A stretch of DNA of 64,000 bases from Synchiropus splendidus (GCF_027744825.2 NC_071349.1:7961001-8025000), one strand, 5' to 3'; numbered from the stretch's first letter, positions 39,751 to 54,497 are shown. Numbers and translations: made by a program. Notes: generated by a model from the sequence alone, not told the origin.

Positions 39751-40846
39751 CCCACAGACACTCACTCACACACACAAAGGTTTACTGTAAAAAACTTACA
39801 CAATGTGAATTTTTTTCTATGTTGAGGGGACAATATTTACAGAAAAAACATACTAATATTTATATACAATATTACAGTTGGTGAAAACTACATAATTCAA
39901 CTAAGGAATGGATGTAAATGTCCACAGCGCTGGGAGAGACAGTCACAAAAATACCACATTAAAATTTTATTTTAAAGCAAAAGAAAAAGTCCTTTTTAAG
40001 TTTCACTCTGACTCTGACCTCATGAGGCCCCGGGGCCACACCAACCCAGGTCTGTGCTGCAGTGAACAGCATTTAATTCAACTGAATGGCTTGTTGAGCA
40101 GCAGCACAAAGGGGGCGGAGAATACAGTGAGGGGGCGGAGCTCTAAGGAAGAAACTTCCTTACTCCATTATCAGGGCGCCTCCCTGGATGTACTGCTAAT
40201 AGCAAAGGTGAAAAAAAAATCACGCCTCATGTTCGAGAAATACTGTCTCACCTGCTGTGCTCCAACGTACAAACTGAGATAGAGACACGACAGTCATCAG
40301 CGTGGCGTCGAACTACGGGTGTAATCGGGAGTTTGGTGTTCATTTCCAGCGAGTTCAGTTGGTCCTGCAACAGAAGAACTCCTTCATTTTTAATCACCGA
40401 TGCTTTTAGTTACAACGTCCCGGGAGCCTAAACGCTTCACCTACATTCCGCCGCTGGTAACCCGATGCCTGGGATGACAAATGAACCAGTTTGCATGTTA
40501 CTGATATGATTTATATCGCCAGACAGTTCCGCTCCCTCAGCTCTTTCCTTGGTTTGCTGCACCCGAGCAGCCGCGGCGCTAATTCGCTCCTTCATTATAC
40601 TTTAAAGGCGACGTCAGCCTCAATCACGGGCCCTCGATTCCTTAACCCTTCAAGGGTCGGACGCGGTGCGATGAAAGCCTTGTCCCGGGAGGACCTTCCC
40701 GCAGGAGGAGGAACCTTCCTGGGCCACGGTTCAGATTGGGTTTCTCCCCCCGGAGGTCATGCATAATTCAGCCCCGGAGGCCCAGGATCACCTGGAGAGA
40801 GAGGTGGATGTGACTAGTGACAGAACCTGGAGAGGAAGCCAGACGC

Positions 40847-43670
40847 ATGGAGGAGGCGGCGAAGAAGCGGCCGATCATCTCGGCAAGGGAACGAGGTTAG
40901 TGAGCTTTCTTCTGTGTTTGTGTCCACATGGAGTGTATTATAACTGAAGTGGATTCACTCTGACGTGTCTCATGGAGCTCCACAGCCGTTGCTTCACGTT
41001 GTTTAGAACTTATTCCCAAACAAGCAGAGGAGGAATGTTAAAAAGCATAACCATAGAAAATAAGTCGGAGGGCGACATGTGGAAATCATCAGAGACGACG
41101 CAGCCACAGACGGAGGGGGTGAGGGGTGGAGGGGGGGAAGCCAGGGGGAAGCTGTTGCATCACTCCCATCTCAGTCCCTGCTCCTCTCCTGGCCAGGCCC
41201 CGGCCCGGGACGCTACGCTCTCCCCCCTACCGTGGGCTACATCAACCATGACTTCACCAAGCCCAGCAGCCCGGCCTACTCCTTCCACAGCCGCCTGAGC
41301 AGTGCCAGTGAGTTCCTCAGCCTCTTCACGTCTTGTCTGGCTGTCTCTAAATATCATGGCAGGTCTCTCTTCTCTTTCACTCTCACGACCACAGATCACA
41401 CCTGACGCTTGTCTCCACCTGCTGTCTCTTCCTATCCTCCCTCATCTTCATCTACCTCTCTCTCATTCACACTCATTTATCCTGGCTTGGTTCTGCTGAG
41501 CTTCATTCCTCTCCTCTCCCGCTTCTCCTCCAACTCATCCTTATTCTCACTACAGATCAGTACATCATCTGCAAACATCATAGTCCACAGACCTCGCCTG
41601 TCAGTGTGTCCATCACAACAACAAACAGGAAGCGATCTCTGATAGACTCCATCACTCCTACAGCACACCTCACCAATGTCCTCGCACATGTCCTGCACAA
41701 CCTTCTCTGATGCTTCTGACCTCCTCAGACAGCACCACACTTCCTCTCTCTCTCTTTTACTCACTCTCTCTGGATCCACAAAGACACTGCAACCCTCCTG
41801 ACCTTCCCTGTGGTTCTCTTTAATGGATCAATGGTGGTCTTCCTCTGAGTGAAACCACACCACTGCTCAATGCTGCTGACTCATTTTGAATCAGAGTGGT
41901 CTGTGTGAGCTGTGACAGCTGCCAGGCGTTGGTCTCGACCAGTCACAAGTTTAAAGATGCTATGGAACTTCCACTTCAGTTTGAACTTGTTGTGACGGTT
42001 CAGGTTTTATTTTGCTAAACATCTTGAAGAAGACATCCAGGCAAACATGTTGCTTCTCGCCCTCTGGGGTTTCTGGTGACACTCTGGGGTCCAAGGTGCC
42101 CTGCAGCGAAGAGTTCTGAGCAGATATTTCTCATCCCTTAAAACACGGTGGAAGAACGTTCAAATGTAGCTTCTATTTTTTTCACTGCTCAGACTGGTCC
42201 GTGGTTTCTCAGTTTAGTTTGGACCCAGGACATTACCTTTTGCGACCAGTAATTGGTGTTTGGGCGCATCCTGCAGTGGTCTCTGTGGACTCCAGTCCCG
42301 GACCGAGATACCACGTGGATGCCAAAGTCACAAGGTTTGGCCGGACCGACACCCCGGCCTTCTCCATCTTGGGCAGGGGTCGACCCTCTGCTGGTAAAGG
42401 TGAGCCCTGAGCCGATCCATGAGTGGGTGGGAACTGAAAGACATGGTCTGTTCCTGCAGGTGAGGTGTTCCAGACTCCAGGTCCAGGAGCCTACAGCCCA
42501 GAAAGAGCGCCCCCTCTGAACTCCCACCGGAGACCCCCGTCCTTCACCATGGGCTCCCGCACCAGATACTGCACGGAGGACGCAGTCCCAGCCCCCAACA
42601 GGTACTGAATCGGTCCAACAGACCCGTGTCTCACCGCTATGACTGACTGAAGTCCACAGACACACAGCCCCATGATTGTTCTCACATGCAGCTGAAAGAG
42701 GAACGCTGTGTTTTCACCACACAGCTGAAGATAATTGGCAGGAAGCAAGAGAATCGTTTGTTGACACATCTGCGAACAGATGACAGTGATTCCATTGATC
42801 TTTTATTATCGGTCTTCAACAGGGCCAAACCTTTAATGACCAGTAAGGCAGGAGGCGGGGTTTCTCTGGGTGTCCACCAGGCAGGTTCTGAGCTCTGATC
42901 AGTGGAGCGACACTGGACTACAGATCACTTCCTGACAGAGGCTTCCTTCCCTTGGATGGAGGTCTCCAGCAGAGAACTTAAAGAACGTGACTAGCACTGT
43001 GTCTCTTGTTCAGTGGTGTCTACAAGGAGAAGATGGAGGAGACGGGGGTGAAGGAGAAAAAGAAGAGGGAGGACGTGAAAGGGAGGAGGAGGATGAGGAG
43101 GTGGTGGAGAAAGATGGAGAGGAGGAGGAGGATGAGGAGGGGTGGAGGGTGAGGAGGAGGTGAAAGTCCACACTGTCGCGGTGTAATTTGCAGATTTAAA
43201 TCGAAGATTTCCGCACAAAGCCAAAATTGTTTCCCAGAACATGCCGTCCTGGAGCTTCTGGAGAGTCCAGAACAGATCCTTTTGTGTGGAATCACCCTGA
43301 GCTGCCCAACGTCCTGTTCTCCAGGTACACTCTCCCGAGCTTGCTGGGCTCCCAGGTTCCCACCAAGTCATCCAGCGTCAGCTTCAGCATGTCCAGCAGG
43401 AGGCGGGTGGGGGCGCCCTCTGAGGACCTCGCCAAGAGTCCCGGACCCGGGAAGTACAACAGCACCGACCCCGATGTGTACCGCCAGCGCCAGCCCTCTT
43501 TCTCTATGCAGGGCAGAACCAAGAGACCTAGCTACTCCTCGGCCAATCCCGGGCCCGGAGCCTACAGCCCTGAGAAGTTCCACCTGCATCTCCGCAGAGC
43601 CCCGTCGTTCACACTAGGGGTCCGACACTCTGAGTTCATCACCCCTCTGGTGCTGCGGGTCACTGACTGA
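40847..43670 (+). CDS. odf3l2: Outer dense fiber protein 3-like 2 / CIMAP1-type microtubule-associated protein
   Basis: Sperm-tail/ciliary protein of the ODF3 (CIMAP1) family, whose PGPG-containing repeats are thought to associate with axonemal microtubules. Exons: 40847-40895, 41197-41307, 42277-42399, 42460-42601 and 43325-43670, giving 256 residues with all splice phases consistent. STPG-type repeats appear in order: [52 protein letters not shown] and [11 protein letters not shown]. The family ending [10 protein letters not shown] is intact. The start ATG in the first exon gives [10 protein letters not shown]. The order of divergent repeat residues ([17 protein letters not shown]) fits ODF3L2 better than ODF3 or ODF3B. 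Tandem poly(A) signals at 43746-43755 place its 3' end inside the ebi3 3' region. The acceptor of exon 3 is the least certain border. Confidence 0.9.
41400..41830 (-). mobile_element. Non-LTR retrotransposon reverse-transcriptase fragment
   Basis: Minus-strand translation of part of this stretch reads [20 protein letters not shown] followed by [11 protein letters not shown]. This is the FADD catalytic box region of a LINE-type reverse transcriptase (polymerase motif C and following helix) as found in abundant fish non-LTR elements. It is broken by stops and a deletion between EELEEK-like and ERRGMK blocks, and is clearly dead. It lies antisense in odf3l2 intron 2. Confidence 0.75.
43020..43165. 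repeat. Purine-rich (GGA)n-like tract
   Basis: Nearly pure A/G on the plus strand for about 145 bases with repeated GGAGGAGGATGAGGAGG units, in odf3l2 intron 4 just before the last exon. The opposite strand is a polypyrimidine run. Confidence 0.85.
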
Positions 43671-43839
43671 TATCGAGAGAACTGAGGCGTTTCACTATCA
43701 CTTTATTTTTAATGCATGACAAAAGAAGAAAGGCAGTTTTTTTCAAATAAATAAAAGCAAACGTGTACATGGTACAATACCAATCTAATCTCAGAGGCCT
43801 CCTGCTGAAGGTGCTCTGAGAGAGCAGCAGCGAATCTCC

Positions 43840-46800
43840 TCAGATGGTGCTGGGGACGGTGACTTGGACTGGTGAGCTCCAGGTGCTGCACTGGCCCAGG
43901 TCCAGCAACTCTTTGGCGCAGACCTGGAAGCGGTAGGTTCTTCCTGGACACAGCCCCTTCAGCTCAGCTGCGGTGCGCTCGAATGGACCCGTCTGGGGCA
44001 GGCAAAGAAGAAGAGCAGTTTATTCAGGAGGCTCCCGTTGATCGACAGGTAAGGCAGCAGGTTGACTTGTTTTTGTGGTTCCATTATGAAGCTGTGAGTG
44101 TGGAGAACCAAAGCTAGAGAGCTGGTTTGGACTCGCGGAGAGGAAGAGACAGAGCTGGCCCAGGCATGTGGGAAGAGAAGGAGAGGAGGATGAACAAAGT
44201 GGTTCATAATGGAGGAGGACAAGAAGGAGTGACTGAAGGAGGCTGGAGAATGTTGAAGAAAGACATGACATGGGAACTGGACGAGCCAAGCACGACGGCA
44301 GTGAACCGAGCACTTGTTGTGATACGAAAGTAAAAGATGTCCTCGCTAGAATTGTTCCCAGCTTTCCTTTGATGTCGTACAACAGTTTATTCTTTCTTTT
44401 TAAAAAACAAGTGTTGCCCTCAATATTTTTATCATTTGTATAGAAAATCAGAATCATATTTATGTGATTGTTACTCTGGAGTAAAGTCTCCTTCTTAAGT
44501 ATTTTACTTTAAACTCTTATATTTTAATAGATTCCTCAAAAAGTTAAACAAAAAAACTACTTCATTTGGTGAATCGCTCAGCCTCTACCTTGACTACATC
44601 TGTCGTACTGGTACTTTTATTTTAGCGACCGTCGAGGGGCCAGGAATGTTGGATTTGAACCCACAACTCTGAGGCGTGCGATGTGGTGGGAGGGACTTCT
44701 TCTCACCCTCTTCGTCCAGGTCTTCCCCCGGTGGTCGTAGTGGTAAAGCATCTCGTACTTCAGAGGGAAGATCTCCAGGTTGGCCCAAGTGGGCGGCGGC
44801 GACCATGTCACCATGATGTTGGAGTGGTTTCTGGAGGAGACCTGGATGCTGGTCGGAGGATCCGGTTTCACTGCAGCGGAGGGGAACCACCAAGATGAGC
44901 ATGGTCAGAAGACATTTCCGCTGTTTGAGTGTGTGTGTCCATGAGCTGCTCACCTATGTCCTCCACCATGAAGCTGGTAAGATGGGTGCAGCTGCCATTA
45001 GAGTGGACGGCGGTGATGTTGACAATGTAGTCGGTGAGAAGCTTCAGGTCGGGCAGGTGGCAGTGCCAGAGCTGGAACGAGGAGAATCCACAAGTGAGAT
45101 GAACCACTGGCTTCAACACAGAGGGCTTGGTCCACCGGCCGCCACTGGGGGCGCTGTTGCCACACTCCTGTGAGCCACTCTGCATCAGCATGGATGGGAG
45201 GAGACCAGAGTGCTCCACGGGGGAGGAGGGGAAATCACTGTCTCAACAGTGAGGGGTCTTAACTTGGAGTGAAGAAGAACCGTTTCTTTAACAGGCTTTA
45301 ACAGAGACTCACCGACGGCGAAGAGGAGTCAGGTGCGATCAGCTGACACGGCTTGATGTCTGAGGGTCTGAGCCTCTCGCTGGAATCAACACAACAGTGA
45401 CATGATGAAGATGATGAAGATGATGAAGATGATCAAAATAAAGGCTTAGTTCATCGGTAAATTTCAACTTCAAGACAGGCTGGATTTTGCTTGCCAGCTG
45501 TTCATGTCTTCTCTGAGACTGAGCAGAGATGAGGCCAACAACAAGTTCTAGGACTGAAGAATGAGTGGGTTCGCCTCAGACTGATGAACAAACACAGAGA
45601 CATGTCTTTAAAGGAGTTCAAATCTAGAGGAGCGAACACAGTCCTCACACTTGCTGATTTATGCAGAGTATTTCCATGGTTTTCAGTCGCAAATGTTCAT
45701 ATATCGCATCTTTTTTTCTAGTTTTGCAGGTGGAAAAGTGAATGTTTGTATTTGTGTCTTTAGCTGCTGAATGTTTACAGTAAATAAATGTCAATTGTTG
45801 GAGTCAAACCAAGATGAATAACCATGTTCCTGATGACTGATTTTCTATACAAATTTTTTAGTATTTCCCGGTGAGCTTTATTTCCTGCCTTCATGTAAAG
45901 GGCCTCGATGATACTAGCGATGACAATGTTCACCTGTAGGTGGCGGTGTAGCGCGGCGGCGTGGAGTTGGAGGGTTGAGTCCAGGAGCAGAAAGTCTTGT
46001 TGGGGTAACTGGAGCACCAGCAGGTGACTGAGGGGGGAGGATGACCGCCTGGGTGAAGGGCGGAGATGGCGTGAGCTAGAGTCAGGTGTTTACAGAGGAG
46101 GTGTCCGCGACAGGTTTGATCATCGCTGAAGGTCACCAGCCGTGACGCGCTTGAAAGTGAGCTCGATTTTTTGTTTATTTATTTCAAAATAAATTTATTT
46201 CTGAATTATTATTAGATATTTTAGCCATGTGACATTAGTACTAGTTACCTAAAACAATTTCAAGTGAAAGACGTGAAACATTCGTCGTGAATATCTGTAA
46301 AAAATAGTAGTCAAATATAATATTTATACATGAAATAGAAATCAAATGATTCAATAAATTGATAAAGGATGTTGACTAGAGAGTTGAATAGTTAACAGGA
46401 GAACTAGAAAACTATTTTAATTACATAAAAATTCTCTAATAATAATAATAAAGTCAGAAATTATTATAAACAATTTTAAATATAAATAAGGAACAAAATA
46501 TTGGAAAATGTCGGGGTGTGAAGAAAAACAGATCAATTATAAAGCAGAAAATAATGTTCTACTGTATGAATAGAGGAAAATCTAATCTCTGATTTCAATG
46601 GCGATGAAATGGAAAAATAAAAATATATAATAAATATTTTTAAAAATCGTCTCCAACAATGTATAGAAAAGAAAGAGATTATGACGAAGAGGTTCAGAGG
46701 TAAGGCGGCCAGTGTAAAATGGTGAAATAAAATGGAAAATAGCTTTCTCTTCGGCAGCGTACGACCCCTCACTCACAGAGCTGGTGTTTGAGGACAGTGG

Positions 46801-46978
46801 CTTAGGAACACTGCGCCTCCTGTGAGCTGGTTCAAGCTCAAACATGAATCCCCAAACCTTGCCCGCAACAGTCACAAACCAAAGTGTACTCACTCTCTGT
46901 CGTCGTCCACACGTCCAGAGCTCCACAGCCAGCAGCACACAGCACCAGAGTCAGCACAACACACACACCTGCAGCCAT
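43840..46978 (-). CDS. ebi3: Epstein-Barr virus induced gene 3 homolog (IL-27/IL-35 beta chain)
   Basis: Secreted soluble receptor-like subunit that pairs with four-helix cytokine chains (IL-27p28, IL-12p35 in mammals). Exons on the minus strand: 46978-46894, 46048-45934, 45379-45313, 45071-44954, 44870-44707 and 43992-43840, giving 233 residues with consistent phases. Residues 1-20 are a signal peptide (VCVVLTLVLCAAGCGA). The first fibronectin III domain has CWCSSYPNKTFCSW and TATYR, with NITAVHSNGSC at its end. The second domain starts VKPDPPTSIQV and has LEIFPLKYEM; a degenerate WSXWS-like STWSS closes it. Human EBI3 shows the same landmarks (FIATYR, NVTAVH, IKPDPP, FSLKY), and its length of 229 is close. 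There is an extra phase-0 intron (45072-45312) within the first domain. The gene is tail-to-tail with odf3l2; a TTTATT (minus AATAAA) lies at 43702-43707. It is probably inducible (kB motif at 47106). Confidence 0.95.
45400..45432. repeat. Short (GATGAA)n-type tandem repeat
   Basis: Four or so units of GATGATGAA in ebi3 intron 2. Confidence 0.85.
46150..46680. other. Very AT-rich intron segment
   Basis: ebi3 intron 1 is strongly AT-biased over roughly 500 bases, with scattered AATAATAAT and TTTAT runs. I see no gene or element in it. Confidence 0.7.
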
Positions 46979-47105
46979 CACAGCCCCTCTGCTTCAGTTC
47001 CTTCAGGTCGTCTTCTCTGGGAAAGTTCAGAGATAAGAGCAGCATCGCAGCAGCCAGGCCTTTAACGGCCGCTGAAAAGGGAAACAAGTTACAGGAAATG
47101 TCACA

Positions 47106-47115
47106 GGGGACTTCC
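47106..47115. promoter_or_regulatory. Consensus NF-kB site upstream of ebi3
   Basis: GGGGACTTCC fits GGGRNNYYCC exactly. It lies about 130 bases upstream of the ebi3 start codon. NF-kB together with PU.1 is known to drive mammalian EBI3 in myeloid cells, and an ETS-like CAGGAAATG sits about 15 bases away (near 47093). Confidence 0.5.
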
Positions 47116-47181
47116 GTTATCTCGCTTGAATGTTGTGAAAGACGAAAATAACACAACACATTTCACACATTTCACAAAGCC

Positions 47182-47227
47182 CTCGATCTCAGAGTCCCAC
47201 AATGAACTGTGGGACTCTGAGATCGAG
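47182..47227. repeat. Perfect inverted repeat, 20-bp stem and 6-nt loop
   Basis: The left arm 47182-47201 is the exact reverse complement of 47208-47227, with loop ATGAAC. It lies about 200 bases upstream of the ebi3 start codon. A 20-bp perfect stem is unlikely by chance in ordinary spacer. Confidence 0.9.
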
Positions 47228-48034
47228 ACTGTGCGTCTAAATGTCGCTCTAATCTAATGAAGGAACCTTCACCATAAACAACCCAAGTCAGTTCAGAGTC
47301 TGCTTCGTACATCTTTGACAACAACACAAATCCATTTTATTTGTTGAAGATTAACATGCAAACACGAGACAAGCTGATTCTCAAGTTCCACTTTTCAGGG
47401 GGTTTTCTGCGGTTTTGCTGCTGAAACCTCTCAGAAGTGTCGACTGAAATGACGAAACATTTCTTAAATGATCCTTGTTTTTCTGCCCAAATTTAGATGC
47501 ATCTGTAATGGAATGACGGAATATCCCCCACGAAAGTGCTCTAGTTTTCGCTTCATATTAAAGTCTCTATTTTGTTTCCTCCTCCTTTCAGCCGTCAAAC
47601 AACTTCCCAGGAAACAGTTGTTTTTTTGCTGCTCTGACTGTGAACTATAACAATAATAGTTACCTGGTTGTAACTCTCGTCTAACTCTAATCTGAACAAA
47701 GAGGCGACCAATGAAAATGTCACAAACTAATATCAATGATCACAGACGAATCATTTCCTTGTGGTACTGATAAGGATTTTGAACCTTGACCTCTGAGCCT
47801 GTGAGAGCAGGAAGCACAGTTCTCGCTCCAGTTATTTGCAGTACCATGTGGTGAGTAATAAAAACACAACCAACCTTTTCAGGAGTTTTTAACCATCAGA
47901 TTCTGAAGCAGTCAAACTTCATTTATTCCAGTTTTCATACAAAATGATTACATATAAACAATAAATACAGTCTGAAATAAATACAAGAAGAGGAGGCCGG
48001 TCCAGGTCCGCTCTCACCAGTCGGAGCGCGGCCG

Positions 48035-51281
<3,247 letters not shown>

Positions 51282-51488
51282 CTTGGACGGTCAGGTGCGG
51301 AGGGGTGGGTCAGCAGGTGTGCTCCGGGTCAGTCCTGTTTCCACACGGTGCTGCAGGGGAAGACCATCTGAGGCAGGAAGACGGCGATGCAGGAACAGGT
51401 AAACAGGATCCTCCAGGTTAAAGTCCGACCTCAGACTGACTCCCAGTGTGTGTGTGCAGGTTAATGGCCAGCAACAGGTAGAACAGGG

Positions 51489-51494
51489 TTTATA
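51489..51494 (-). promoter_or_regulatory. TATA box of the short rabgap1l-like gene
   Basis: The minus strand reads CTCATATAAACCCTG, so TATAAA occupies 51494-51489, about 210 bases upstream of the start codon. A start near 51460 would leave a plain 5' UTR with no splice needed. This supports the gene being transcribed from its own promoter. Confidence 0.45.
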
Positions 51495-51499
51495 TGAGA

Positions 51500-54497
51500 G
51501 GCGTGTGGAAGAATGAGCAGCGTGGACACGCCCACTTCTGCATGCCTCTCAGACTCTGACTCTGATTCTCTCGGCTGATAAGAGCTGGAGCAGCGCTGCT
51601 GCACTCTCCTGACCCCAAAACACACTTTCAAACATCAGATAAGCACCGGGAGACCATGACATGGCGTTTACGACTTCCCACCCCAGGCTGTTGTCATGAC
51701 ATCTGCTCTGTTATTGTGCCGGACAAACCAGTCGAGCAGGTCGAGTGATGGAATACCGTAGGAGCTCCGCCCGGCAACACCTCCCTCCTCCCCCCCGACA
51801 CTTCCAAGATCATGTCTTTGGCTCTTGAAGTCGGATATTGTGATGAGATGTGCCTCAAGATCTCTGATCTGACTGTTGCAGCACGTGGCACGCCACTCTG
51901 GGAAAAGCTACACACATCTCACAAACACGATCTGAAAAACTGAAACATTTTCAAATGGAAACTGCAGTTGTGTCTCAGAAGATGGAGCTGGAGCATGTTT
52001 TAAATTAAAAGATTAAAAGTTTTTGACCATAATTCTGAGCAGAAATGGAAGGAAATCATGTTGAAAACACATTGAATCAGACCTGGGGGGCCCCAGGGGC
52101 CGCGTATGGCCCTCAGGAAGTCAGAGTGAAACTACAAAACTGACCATATTTCTAACAACTGTTTTGGTTTGGTGCAGCTCCACTGTAAAAATCCCTGTTC
52201 TCTGTTTCAGGACTGAATGTTCTCTTTTTTCTTCTATTTATTTGCTCATTGAAAAAATATTCAAGTGTCCTATTATCTTTCTTACATGTTTTGTTTGTAG
52301 CGGTAAAATTTTGGTCCTTGTTACTGAAGAATCCCATCACGTAAAGGTTTTGTTTTGGTCCGGCGGACCTCACAACAGTCGCTCCAGTGGCCCTCTGGCA
52401 ACTCGAGCTGGCCACAATGCTCCAGAACAAGGCTCATAGTCACATCGCATCATGTTATGACTCCCTCTACAGGTGTCTACGTTTCAGCCATTCCAGTTTC
52501 ATTCAATTTCATTGAGAAATACTGGACCCCAGAAGATCTTCAGAAGAGGAAGCTGTTGCTACAGAGGTCCACCACAATGAGAATCTGTGGGACTTTACAA
52601 ACCAAGCAGAGAGCAGTGTGGACAGATGGATGTCCCTGAGACACACCAGCAGCCTCACACATGCACTTCCTCTTTGGTTTATCTCCATCTGCAGTAGCTT
52701 TCTGACCCACGTGGCCCCAGCTGATCTTCCTAACTGCATATATGATGAGAGCCATGTGGATAAAATCATTACCTCCGCCTCAGATGGAAGGGAAAACAAC
52801 CAGAGAACACAAGACAGAATCAAAGCCAGGGGTCACATTTAATCCACCGTGTCCTCAGCAGTGAAACAAGCAGGTCACCGTGACACCAACATAAACAAAC
52901 GTGTGGATCATTTCGGGTGCAAGGAGGCGTGTCACCGCGTAAACAGAGTCGAGTGGAGGAATGTTCATTTCAATGCATTTCTCTTCACTAAAGTTCAACA
53001 TTGGAGAGGTAAAACCCTCACACAACCGGCGCTCACAGTAGAAATATAGGATAGATATGCTTTCAGTCCAAGTGTGGCCTCGCCCCCGGATATTAGACGT
53101 TCAAGCAACACCGCAGGATAGTCCGCCCACTCGTGTCGTCAGAAACAGAGAGTGGAAACTCCCACGGCTGCAGAAGTGAAAGTAAATGATGTTTTCTTCG
53201 AGTGTCTTTCCTCCGTAACTGATGATTTCACTGGGACTGACTGGAACCTGACAGAGAAACTGCTCAGCACCCTTGGTGTTGAGGGGGTGGGGTGGAGTGA
53301 AACTGAAGATGAGCTAAGCACTTTCAATCAACTGGCGCTGAGGCAACATTGTGCTTACACTGCATTGTTTCTTGCCTGATTCATCCTTCCAGGGAAAATT
53401 CGGATCTCTACACTAGTTTACAGTTAAGATGACATCATTTGGCGAGACAAGATTTGGGGGCACTGGACTGTAAATGCAGACAGGAGCTGTTCAAGTAGCT
53501 GCTGGATCGAATCAACACAGGGATAAAAGCATGTTTTGGTCTGAACTAAACAGTTAAAACGGCTTGAGAATTGCATGCATGGTTGACGGCGAGGGAACTG
53601 GTGACTTGCATATGGCTGCTGCAGGCCCTCAGACGGCTGCGGCTCACGCTCGCACCGTGGGTGATTTCATGGCAGGTGAGGAGGACCACCGTCACGATGC
53701 AGAACATGCACCAGCATGCCAGCGGGGCGGCTCTTTGCTCAGCGCCTCTGGTCAGTATGGCGAGGAGAGGTTTGTCTGGAGTTCGGACAAACATCCCTCA
53801 AGTCAAATTCCATGTCAACTGGGTTAGGATGCTTTGTTAGTGACCAGCTCATGCGGGCCACATTTGGCCCCCGGGCCTGCAGTTTGACACTCTACTCTAC
53901 TAACAAATACTGGCCCAAATCAGAAGCACAGCAAGGGTGTTTAACATGAATGAAAGAGCCAAGGTTTGGGTCTACAAAATCATCGTAGTTCCCTCACTGT
54001 GATAGTTTCTTAATACATGTTTTGGTCACACTTTAGATTAGGGATCATTTATTCACCTGGATCATTTTTAGTTTTACTGATGTTCAAATAATCCACAGGC
54101 GCAGACCTGCAGCAGCCACGGCTGGAGCTGGAGCAGCTTCTCCTGCCACAGAACAGAAAACCTTTGGAGGACATTGGGACAGCACTCGCTCAGAACAACT
54201 GTTGCGGGAGGAAACAGGAACAAAATTTACCGTCTCATAATACCCAACAGGCCTCTGACACGTGAGAATCTAGTGGACACACTATGGGCTTCCACTGAAA
54301 GGGTTAAAGGTCATTATGCTTGGTAGGTCCTGAAGAGAAGATGCTTCTGTTCTTCTTTGCTGATGCAGTTGCATATAACCTTCCTGGTTAGTTGCAGACT
54401 TCTGATTCAGCCATGACTAACAAGTCACTAATTCTAGGGGGAACACTCAAAGGCTGGATCATGTTGTTCAGAACCAACCCACTTCCAACTGTTGTGC
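51500..54497. other. Spacer between the rabgap1l-like gene and fam163a
   Basis: No TBC, PTB or kinesin-like exon of a full-length RABGAP1L is seen here, and I recognise no other gene. The right part holds the fam163a 3' UTR (minus AATAAA at 54063-54058) and hAT-like transposon scraps near 52083-52125 and 53848-53893. Confidence 0.55.
53848..53893 (-). mobile_element. Degenerate hAT-like transposon end, reverse orientation
   Basis: GGGCCACATTTGGCCCCCGG then GGCCTGCAGTTTGACACT is the reverse complement of the 'gtgtcaaact..aggcccgggggcca' terminus. It matches the fragment at 24085-24135 in the opposite direction. Confidence 0.5.

Larger units (their letters stand above)
36228..40846. other. Spacer between crlf1 and odf3l2
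   Basis: The start holds the crlf1 3' UTR (poly(A) signal AATAAA at 36966; a weaker AGTAAA near 36649). After that come AT-rich sequence, a TG microsatellite and several copies of a dispersed repeat. A non-repetitive CpG-containing stretch at about 40540-40750 may be the odf3l2 promoter. No additional gene recognised. Confidence 0.55.

Noticed and set aside
52083..52125. Possible third hAT-like end (GGGGGGCCCCAGGGGCCGCG)
   Set aside because: Too short and too GC-simple to assign with confidence.
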